From positions 1 to 21,443 of the forward strand of contig JAZLCV010000024.1 of the NCBI GenBank assembly GCA_045614365.1: a DNA stretch of 21,443 nucleotides, in the 5' to 3' direction. This document shows, piece after piece, positions 7,399 through 15,023 of the stretch. The number at the start of each line of letters is the position of its first letter. Position 1 is the first letter of the stretch. Below the pieces are notes generated by a model that made no database searches, was not told the DNA's origin, and worked only from the letters and a program-made list of their open reading frames with translations. This stretch comes from SIG480 sp045614365. GTDB taxonomy: Bacteria > Bacillota > Clostridia > Oscillospirales > JAAYXM01. The position numbers and the translations under genes were made by a program.

Positions 7399-7467
7399 AG
7401 CCTTGTGGAGTATAGGAAAGTAACGAGAAGCCGTGCTAATGCACACGAACAGGGAAAGGAGAAGAAA

Positions 7468-10400
7468 ATGAAAAGAACAAAAAAGCTTACAGCGATGATT
7501 CTTGCCCTTGTGATGGTGATAAGCTTTATCCCCGCAACAAGCGCAGACGTAGGTGCTGTGCTTACGTTTAGCTATGCCGTGGATCAATCGGATTGCGCTG
7601 ATTTGGCGGCAAAACAAGCCAAGTATAACACCGGTAAATACTATTGGCCGGATAACGGAGAAGCAATCACTGAGACAACAACGGCATATATTGACACAGC
7701 AACTTCGGTATATCAGAAAGATTGGGCGAAAAAAACTCAGCCTTGGTTTTCATATGGTGAAAAAACATATTACTTTTATGAGATGAAAGGTTCTCCAAGC
7801 CACAACTGCTGGCCAACGTGTAGCAGTAATCATGCAACAGTTTTCAAGGTCAAGGTGCCGACTGGCACATACAAGATAACGCAGTCCTCTTTGAACTATG
7901 ACTTGTATAGCGGAGATGTTGCGATATACATTGATGGGCAGTATGCCGGTGCGGAATATAACTCTGTGTTCAACGCTTCAGCAGGAGGCGAAGCCAGGTC
8001 GGAGCTTAATACACAGCTTAACACGCTTAGCTTGACTCCTGACGAGAACGGATTTGTGGACATTGTATTCAAACCCATAAATCGCTACTATAACGGGGCA
8101 CGCTCTGCTCGCATTTACCCTATTGAGACAGTGTTTGAAGAGGTAGCGGAGTGCACGCTTTCCGACATAACCTATGATATAGGCACCGCAACGGTACTTT
8201 TAGGTGAGTCAACGGATATTTCCGCAAGTGCGCTTATGAGCGACGGAACTCTGCACCACTTTGCAGACTACGACAGCAAAGGAAGCGCAGATACATATGA
8301 TTCTATAGAAATTACACAGCTGAACGGAGAAGAGTTTGTAGAGCTTTCAGATGTACAAGCTAAATCAGATAAGATTACGGCGAAAATAACCGCGAAATCA
8401 AAGGGAACCGCAAATATAAAAATCACGGCAAAAATAGGCGATGAAACAAAAGAGAAAATAGTAACAATAACTGCAACGACTCCGCCAAAGCTTGCAAGCG
8501 TCGCTTTAAGTGCGGATAAAGAAAGCCTTCCCGCGGGAAGACAGGGAAAATTAACGCATACGCTCACGCGTGACGACGGTAAGGAATATATCGGAACGTT
8601 TGATGCAGTATATGAGGCTGCCGATATCGAAGGCATCGATGTCATAAGCGTTGCGCAGGACGGAACGATAACTGCCAAAAGCGAGGGTAAGGCACGTGTT
8701 ACGATAAAGGTTACGGCAACCGACGGCACAGACGTGGTTGTTGAGGATGATATGGAAATAACCGTAACTGCGCGCCCAAAGCTTTCGGATATCCAAGTTC
8801 AGACATCAAAGGATGCGTATGTTATAGGAGAGGTTGGAAGCTATTCCGTCACGGGAACTATGGACGACGGAATTGCGGCGACAGCCGACGAGATTAAGTC
8901 ATATACCTTCACCTATGAAAACGATGATGAAAGCGTAATAAGCTTAAATGCGGAAACGGGCGAATTTTCCGCAATAGGCGAAGGTACGGCGGAAATCACC
9001 GCATCAACGGTAAATGAAAACGGCAGGACTCTCACCTCACGCAAGGTGGTTGAGGTTAAGGCAGAAGCCGAACCGATGACTATCGACTTCTCGCAAACAA
9101 CAACGGTCAATAATCCCATAGACGGCAAAACTCACTGGGAAGCAACCTCCACACCCGGTTACGAAATAGTGACAGATGAAAGTAGTCTTTCATCATGGAG
9201 AAAGTTTACAACATGGCCTGACGGTATCGACCGCCTGCATATTGCGACTTCAGCAACCGGAGGCTTCTGGCCTGAAAGCGATGTTTCGGGAAAGAAAGTG
9301 ACAATAGCTGTAGACTTTCCTGTTGCCGGATGGTACAGTGCGTATCTGACAGGCGGACAAACCTACGCCGGAGGGCAGTTCTCTGTTTTCGGTAATGGAT
9401 CGTATCTTGGAGACTACAATTTCTATTATCCTACACAGGATGCGGCAAAGGATGGAAAAGCAGGTCCCGAAAAACGCCTGAACACTGCATACTATAAGGC
9501 AGGTAAAAATAAAATAACCTTTTGCGTAAGAGGAACGAATTATGCTACTCCGTATCTTCTTCTCCAATCACTTTCCTTTGTTCCGGAAACTAAAGAGCCT
9601 ACAACCTCTCATATCGAGAGTACCCCGGAAGTTCCGCAGGCGCTTGTTGTAGGTGAGAAGTACGACCTTGAAGCGGTTGTAAAAATGACGGACGGCTCAG
9701 ATTACAATATCGGTCTGAATGCTGACGGAACTGATGATACCGCAAACTATCTTACCGTTTCATCGGATAACACCGATGTTGTTGAAATTTCGGAAGTTAA
9801 AGGCTATGAACCCGGTGCATCCGGAAAGGTTACGTATAAAATCACCGCGAAGAATACAGGTAGCGCAAAGCTCACGCTTTCTGCGAAGGTAAGAGAAAAC
9901 ACCGTTGAAAAGGTTGTGCCGATAGAAGTTACAAATGAGGATATCGGAAGTACCGAGATTACAGGCGTTCCGGATGAAATGTATATAGGCCAGCGCGTAA
10001 CGTTGGGTGCGAAAAACGTTCTTTCGGGTGGGCGTGTTCTTGCCGACGGAGCTGCAGAGAGTGTGTATACCTCCGCTGATACGGAGATAGCCGAGGTTGA
10101 CGGCGATACACTTACTGCAAAAAGCGCGGGTAGCGTTGACATCACGGTGGCAACAACCTTCGTCGGCAAGACGGTGTATGGCACAAAGAAAGTTAAGGTG
10201 TCCGACGAGGTAATAAAGGACGTTGAGATGACAGCGGGCGGAAGCCGTCATATCCGCCTTACCGATGATCCCAACGACACGGTTCCTCTCTATATCACGG
10301 CAACAACGAATAAGGGCAGAGAGGTTGATCTTGCGGGTGTTGATGTCACATACACGGCACACAACCCCGAGCTCGCCGATGTTGATGAGGACGGAACAAT

Positions 10401-13400
10401 ATATCCTAAGGCTGAGGGAGAGGCGGAATTTTCGGTTTCGTTTGAGTTTAACAACAGTAAGTGGAGTGCGAAAAAAACACTTACAGTAGCACGCGGCAAA
10501 GCGCGGTTTACTCTCTATACCGAAGAAGAGCGCGAGGCTGCCCGCGAAAACAAAGATAAGTATGACTGGGCAGAAAAAATCGTTGAAAAAACAACGACAA
10601 AAGCGGATGCATATGTAGATCAGTTAGATAAGCTCTACGATATGATACCATCAGAGGGAATTCCGCGTGCATTCGTTATAGCGGTAAAGGGCGATCCGGA
10701 AGCATACATTTGTAAGTATTGCGGAGTGGATATGCGCAAAGATTACGGGAACTATTCATATAGAATTGACGCCCTAACCCGTCCGTGGAAAATTCAGTGT
10801 CCGGATTGTAAGCGTTTGTTCCCGTCAAATGATTTTGAAAAGCTTTATAAGCTTGGGCTTAATGAATATGGCGAATACAGCGCAGAGCGGGCACGCGAAA
10901 AAAACCAAGAGCTTATAGACAGCGGTTTCTTTGCAAATCACACTTCTCCTGCGGTAAGAAAATACGGATATCTCGGAAACGAGTTATATCCCGAAATAGG
11001 CACCGATCCGGAGTGTCCCGTAAAGCTTAATCCCGGTGAGGACCCGCTCGGCTGGGGTGCAGATGACGGCCTCGGCTATGTTACGGGAAAGGTTCTCGAT
11101 AACGGGATACCGGAGCGGTACAATTTCATCGCATACTATCTGCATTGGGGTCTGTTTCGCAGTGCTTCGGGCGGATTCTCGGTTGGACAGGTGTATATCG
11201 CAATAAGAGAAACGGCACTTGCATATGTGTATACGGGAGATAAAAAATACGGACGCGTTGCAGCTGTTCTGCTCGACAGACTTGCAGATTTCTATCCCGG
11301 TTATGATCTTTCGATCTACGGCGAAAACATTCAGAATTCCGACGGCGGAACGATGAAGGGAAAGACCATAGGCCGTATATGGGAAACCGGCGCTTTAGGT
11401 ACATACATACAGTCTTATGACGCTGTATTTGATATGTATGATGATCCCGAGGTGCTTGCCTATATCAGAAACAAGGCAGAAAGAATCAAAATGCGCCATG
11501 CAAAAAACACGCCGTCTCAGATCCGCACAAACATTGAGGACGGTCTTATCCGTGAAGGTCTTGAGGCTATAAGAAGAAATCAGGTTTCGGGAAACTTCGG
11601 TTACCCGCAGGTACCAAACGCATACGGCGCGGTTGTTCTGGACTCAATGCCCGAAACAAAATACTGGCTTGATTATCTCATGGCGCCGGGCTTTACAAAC
11701 AAGGGCGACTATTCCCCGGGCGGAGGAATTCTTGATCAGCTTGTAAATCAGGTAGACCATGACGGCGAGGGTAACGAGGCATCGGATTATAACACCGACT
11801 GGATGGTTACTTTGCTTGGTATTCAGGACGCTCTTGATGACTATGACCCGGATGCTTTTGCAAACGCAAGCCTTTATAACAATCCGAAATTTGTGAGAAT
11901 GTTCTATCCGTATGCTCCGATGGTAATGGCATCATATACTCCGGAGATAGGCGACAGCCAGTCCACCGCGGAAAGAAGCTTCTGGCTTGAAACGGAGAAT
12001 GCGATAAAAGGATATCGCAAACTCAGTGACGAGCGCACAAAGAAGACTCTTGCGCAGTATATCTATATGCGCAACGGAAACACAACGGATGGACTCAACG
12101 AAGGTATTTTCGTCAAAAATCCGGAGGGCATTCAGGAAGAAATTAAAAAGATAATAGAAGAAAAGGGAACGCTCAATCCTCCGGCAGAAATGCTTACAGG
12201 CTTCGGTTTTGCGGCATTGCGTGACGGTGTTGAGTTCTCCAATGTGACAAATCCGACGCAATTTGATAACCGTCATGGCTTCTGGATGTATTTTGGAAAT
12301 AACAGCGCATCTCACGCACACCGCGATAGCCTTAATCTTGGTATGGATGCTTTTGGATTGAACTTTATGCCGGATCTAGGATATCCTGAGGAAACGCAGA
12401 AGCAACCGAACAGATTGCAGTGGATACGTAACACGCTTTCGCACAACACGGTAGTAGTAGATGGGAATGAACAGAAAGGAAGCGATGTCCGCGGTAAATC
12501 GCTCCACTTTGACGATTCTGAGATGATTCAGCTTATGGACGTGGATGCGAAGAACGTTTATCCGCAGACAGATATCTACCGCCGCTCGGTTGTTATGGTG
12601 AAAATTGACGATAATAATTTCTACGGAGTAGACTTCTTCAGAATAAAGGGCGGAAATGACCATCTTTACAGCCTCCACGCCCTCTCTGATGAAATATGCG
12701 ATACAGAAGGTCTCTCTCTTGTGCCTCAGAAGGATGAAAATGGAAACTATAAGGGTACCTATGCTGGAATTGATGCAAAGTACATAAAGAACGAGAAGAC
12801 CGGAAAGGTGCGTGCGTATACCGAGAATGCTGTGCTTGCTGAAAACGAAGTTGTTCTCGAAGCGGAATTCGGACCTGACCCCAATTCACCGGATGCGTGG
12901 GAATACGATACAATTTTCCCGCGTGGCTATACATGGCTCAGAAATGTGGACCGTGATAACTCGCAGTCCGAACAGTTTGAGGTAGACTTCAAGATAAAGG
13001 ACTTTAAAAAGGCGCTTGGTGGCAAAGCCGGGGATTTGCATCTCCGTGCGACAATGCTTTCCGTGGGAGAGGGAACAACGGTTTCCACAGCTGACGGATA
13101 TCCGCCGCAGAAGGCTGAAAACAAAGCAATTCCAAGCCTTCGTTATCTGCTTGTAAACCGCATGGGCGAAAATCTTGACACTATGTTCACAACGGTTCTT
13201 GAGCCGTATCGCGATACCCGTACACTTGGCGGCGCGCAGGAGCTTACGCTCAGCATAAAGGAAGGTGCTGAAACGGCGAATGATACGCACCGCGCAGTTA
13301 AGGTTACGCACAAGGATGGAACGGTTGACTATGTTTTTTATGCAACAAGCAACGAGGTGACCTACACTGTTGAGGATAACGGACAGACGATAGACTTCCG

Positions 13401-14871
13401 CGGCTTTGTCGGTGTTTACAGGGTAAAGAACGGCGTGAATATATACAAATATGTTTGCGACGGAGATATAATCGGTGAGAACACGGAAAAAATGGTTTCA
13501 ATAAAGGGTAGGGTTTCAGGCTTCACCGAGGACCTTGCGTTTGAAAATGAAATACGTGTGAAGCCGTCAGCACCGGTTGATGAAGAAATCTTACCGGAGC
13601 TTGCAAACAGGTATGTCTTTATCGAGAACAACGGTCAGAGAAACGGTTCGTATAAGATTGAGAGCGCAAAGCTTGATGCCGTGACCGGTGAGCTTGTGCT
13701 TGACATCGGAACGGCAACGCTTATCCGCGAATATAAGGATAAGTCAGATCTCGATGGCGGCTTTGTCTACAATATCGCCCGCCGCAACGATTGCGTGATA
13801 CCGTTAAGCTTCGAGGATGCAAGCCTTCCGACATTTGGAACGTATACGGATGGAACGGTATCGGCAGGCTCGCGTTATGAACAGGTGATAACGGCGCAGG
13901 ATTCAAACGGCAATAAAGCGACGATTACCGGCGAGAATTTGCCACGAGGTGCCGGCTTTAACAGCGAAACCGACACATTCATCTGGAAACCGGATTCCTC
14001 GCAGGTAGGAGATAACCACGTTTCCCTTACGGCAACGGACGAATACGGAAGAAAATCGACAATCCACTTTGTTGTAACAGTTTACGGTTCAACCACCGGC
14101 GGTTCATCCTCCGATAAAACGGAGACTCCGCCGACAGATAATACCGACACACCCGCCGGAGGTGGTGGAGGAGGCGGTGGCGGTGGTGCCGCACCGACCG
14201 ACAAGCCGGAGGATAAGACGCAGACTAACGAATCTGATACAAGCGGTGAAAGCGGAGAAAACGAAGAGAATGAAGGAAACACTGATAACACGGGCACGGA
14301 AAACACGTCTCTCCGCTTCACCGATCTTGGCAATCACGATTGGGCAACTGATGCTATCAACACCCTCGCTGATAGCGGAGTTATTAAGGGTACATCCACA
14401 ACCACATTCGCACCGGCAAACAATATAACTCGCGCAGATTTTGCAAGCCTTCTTGTCCGTGCATTTAACCTTTCAAGCGATAATACGGAAAACTTTGCAG
14501 ATGTATCGGCATCAGACTACTTCGCATCCGAGCTTGCAATTGCGCGTAATAACGGTATTATCAGCGGTATCGGGGATAACAAGTTCGCCCCGCGTAATAC
14601 CATCACCCGTCAGGATATGATGGTAATCGTCTACCGCGCACTCGAAGCCTCCCTTGCCATAAAGGGAGGGGGACCGTCGAATGACGGTGGAGGGATTTAC
14701 CCCGACTTCACCGCAGTCGCTCCTTACGCAAAAGAAGCTGTCTCTGCTCTTATCTCTGCAGAGCTTGTCAACGGCAAGAACGGGAATATTGCACCAACTG
14801 ACTACACCACTCGCGCAGAAGTGGCAGTGCTCATCAAGCGCATATTGGATTATAAAGCCTCCCTTGCCTAA
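7468..14871 (+). CDS. Giant SLH-anchored heparinase II/III-like polysaccharide lyase
   Basis: 2467 residues from ATG 7468 (AAAGGAG at 7455-7461; the GTG-started frame from 7405 lacks a ribosome site). Signal peptide with cleavage likely near A-T-S-A (26). Then a beta-sandwich-like module (about 30-228), Big2-type Ig repeats (about 231-535), a second sandwich module (about 536-708), and more Ig-like repeats (to about 1010). An alpha-toroid plus beta heparinase II/III-like unit follows (about 1012-1900). It contains a CxxC-x25-CxxC pair (C1082, C1085, C1111, C1114), S-H-A-H-R-D (1615-1620) and L-S-H-N-T (H1659). Next come a cadherin/He_PIG-like domain, ten consecutive Gly (2231-2240), an acidic Ser/Thr/Asn linker, and three SLH repeats (from about 2283, 2343, 2411). 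It should cleave a uronate-containing glycan by beta-elimination at the cell surface. The substrate is unknown. A palindromic repeat is read through near the 3' end and another gives the stop codon. Confidence 0.88.
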   Translation: MKRTKKLTAMILALVMVISFIPATSADVGAVLTFSYAVDQSDCADLAAKQAKYNTGKYYWPDNGEAITETTTAYIDTATSVYQKDWAKKTQPWFSYGEKTYYFYEMKGSPSHNCWPTCSSNHATVFKVKVPTGTYKITQSSLNYDLYSGDVAIYIDGQYAGAEYNSVFNASAGGEARSELNTQLNTLSLTPDENGFVDIVFKPINRYYNGARSARIYPIETVFEEVAECTLSDITYDIGTATVLLGESTDISASALMSDGTLHHFADYDSKGSADTYDSIEITQLNGEEFVELSDVQAKSDKITAKITAKSKGTANIKITAKIGDETKEKIVTITATTPPKLASVALSADKESLPAGRQGKLTHTLTRDDGKEYIGTFDAVYEAADIEGIDVISVAQDGTITAKSEGKARVTIKVTATDGTDVVVEDDMEITVTARPKLSDIQVQTSKDAYVIGEVGSYSVTGTMDDGIAATADEIKSYTFTYENDDESVISLNAETGEFSAIGEGTAEITASTVNENGRTLTSRKVVEVKAEAEPMTIDFSQTTTVNNPIDGKTHWEATSTPGYEIVTDESSLSSWRKFTTWPDGIDRLHIATSATGGFWPESDVSGKKVTIAVDFPVAGWYSAYLTGGQTYAGGQFSVFGNGSYLGDYNFYYPTQDAAKDGKAGPEKRLNTAYYKAGKNKITFCVRGTNYATPYLLLQSLSFVPETKEPTTSHIESTPEVPQALVVGEKYDLEAVVKMTDGSDYNIGLNADGTDDTANYLTVSSDNTDVVEISEVKGYEPGASGKVTYKITAKNTGSAKLTLSAKVRENTVEKVVPIEVTNEDIGSTEITGVPDEMYIGQRVTLGAKNVLSGGRVLADGAAESVYTSADTEIAEVDGDTLTAKSAGSVDITVATTFVGKTVYGTKKVKVSDEVIKDVEMTAGGSRHIRLTDDPNDTVPLYITATTNKGREVDLAGVDVTYTAHNPELADVDEDGTIYPKAEGEAEFSVSFEFNNSKWSAKKTLTVARGKARFTLYTEEEREAARENKDKYDWAEKIVEKTTTKADAYVDQLDKLYDMIPSEGIPRAFVIAVKGDPEAYICKYCGVDMRKDYGNYSYRIDALTRPWKIQCPDCKRLFPSNDFEKLYKLGLNEYGEYSAERAREKNQELIDSGFFANHTSPAVRKYGYLGNELYPEIGTDPECPVKLNPGEDPLGWGADDGLGYVTGKVLDNGIPERYNFIAYYLHWGLFRSASGGFSVGQVYIAIRETALAYVYTGDKKYGRVAAVLLDRLADFYPGYDLSIYGENIQNSDGGTMKGKTIGRIWETGALGTYIQSYDAVFDMYDDPEVLAYIRNKAERIKMRHAKNTPSQIRTNIEDGLIREGLEAIRRNQVSGNFGYPQVPNAYGAVVLDSMPETKYWLDYLMAPGFTNKGDYSPGGGILDQLVNQVDHDGEGNEASDYNTDWMVTLLGIQDALDDYDPDAFANASLYNNPKFVRMFYPYAPMVMASYTPEIGDSQSTAERSFWLETENAIKGYRKLSDERTKKTLAQYIYMRNGNTTDGLNEGIFVKNPEGIQEEIKKIIEEKGTLNPPAEMLTGFGFAALRDGVEFSNVTNPTQFDNRHGFWMYFGNNSASHAHRDSLNLGMDAFGLNFMPDLGYPEETQKQPNRLQWIRNTLSHNTVVVDGNEQKGSDVRGKSLHFDDSEMIQLMDVDAKNVYPQTDIYRRSVVMVKIDDNNFYGVDFFRIKGGNDHLYSLHALSDEICDTEGLSLVPQKDENGNYKGTYAGIDAKYIKNEKTGKVRAYTENAVLAENEVVLEAEFGPDPNSPDAWEYDTIFPRGYTWLRNVDRDNSQSEQFEVDFKIKDFKKALGGKAGDLHLRATMLSVGEGTTVSTADGYPPQKAENKAIPSLRYLLVNRMGENLDTMFTTVLEPYRDTRTLGGAQELTLSIKEGAETANDTHRAVKVTHKDGTVDYVFYATSNEVTYTVEDNGQTIDFRGFVGVYRVKNGVNIYKYVCDGDIIGENTEKMVSIKGRVSGFTEDLAFENEIRVKPSAPVDEEILPELANRYVFIENNGQRNGSYKIESAKLDAVTGELVLDIGTATLIREYKDKSDLDGGFVYNIARRNDCVIPLSFEDASLPTFGTYTDGTVSAGSRYEQVITAQDSNGNKATITGENLPRGAGFNSETDTFIWKPDSSQVGDNHVSLTATDEYGRKSTIHFVVTVYGSTTGGSSSDKTETPPTDNTDTPAGGGGGGGGGGAAPTDKPEDKTQTNESDTSGESGENEENEGNTDNTGTENTSLRFTDLGNHDWATDAINTLADSGVIKGTSTTTFAPANNITRADFASLLVRAFNLSSDNTENFADVSASDYFASELAIARNNGIISGIGDNKFAPRNTITRQDMMVIVYRALEASLAIKGGGPSNDGGGIYPDFTAVAPYAKEAVSALISAELVNGKNGNIAPTDYTTRAEVAVLIKRILDYKASLA
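14645..14698 (+). repeat. Bipartite palindromic repeat, copy 1, inside the lyase reading frame
   Basis: CCTCCCTT (14648-14655) pairs with AAGGGAGG (14662-14669), followed by a second hairpin ACCGTC-GAAT-GACGGT and GGAGGGATTT. It matches copy 2 (14855-14905) along its whole length, with few substitutions and one extra A. It is translated as about 19 residues, rich in Gly, in the linker between SLH2 and SLH3. The extra A turns the stop found in copy 2 (GCC-TAA) into GCC-ATA-AAG and keeps the frame open. Confidence 0.85.
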
Positions 14872-14907
14872 AGGGAGGGGAACCGCCGGATGGTGGTGGA
14901 GGGATAT
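14855..14907 (+). repeat. Bipartite palindromic repeat, copy 2, spanning the lyase stop codon
   Basis: CCTCCCTT (14858-14865) pairs with AAGGGAGG (14870-14877), followed by ACCGCC-GGAT-GGTGGT and GGAGGGATAT. The lyase's last residues A-S-L-A and its TAA (14869-14871) come from the repeat. The left arm is in the same reading phase as copy 1. The hairpins may also act on the transcript end, but there is no U-tract directly behind. Confidence 0.85.
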
Positions 14908-14909
14908 CT

Positions 14910-14992
14910 CAAAGGAAACTGAGCAAAGTTCCCTTTGAAAAAGCCCTGCCCCTGCAACCGGGGCAAAAACTGGTTAACACACTTATGTGTTA
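14910..14992. other. Three small stem-loops between the lyase and the next secreted gene
   Basis: In order: CAAAGGAAAC (14910-14919) with GTTCCCTTTG (14928-14937), one mismatch; TGCCCC (14947-14952) with GGGGCA (14960-14965); and TAACACA (14975-14981) with TGTGTTA (14986-14992), followed by TTATAAAAA. None has a proper U-tract on the plus strand. They may slow transcription, protect the mRNA, or tune output of the downstream gene. Confidence 0.45.
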
Positions 14993-15023
14993 TTATAAAA
15001 ATTCAAAAACTGGAGGAAAAATC

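Noticed and set aside
7405..7467. Upstream GTG start for the giant lyase
   Set aside because: No ribosome site. It would add a charged 21-residue segment before a normal signal peptide, whereas ATG 7468 has AAAGGAG at proper spacing.
6904..7617. 237-codon minus-strand frame across the PHP/lyase junction
   Set aside because: Shadow of two real genes. It has no recognisable domain or start signal.
14082..14333. Minus-strand frame encoding polyproline
   Set aside because: Antisense of the ten-glycine linker and Ser/Thr-rich spacer of the lyase.
14645..14907. CRISPR array or tandem repeat array
   Set aside because: Only two copies, 210 nt apart, with coding SLH sequence between them. The unit is an interspersed palindrome and not a repeat-spacer structure.
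14985..15023. Upstream ATG for the 832-residue secreted protein
   Set aside because: It lies in a stem-loop without a ribosome site. The ATG at 15024 follows GGAGG and begins a clean signal peptide.
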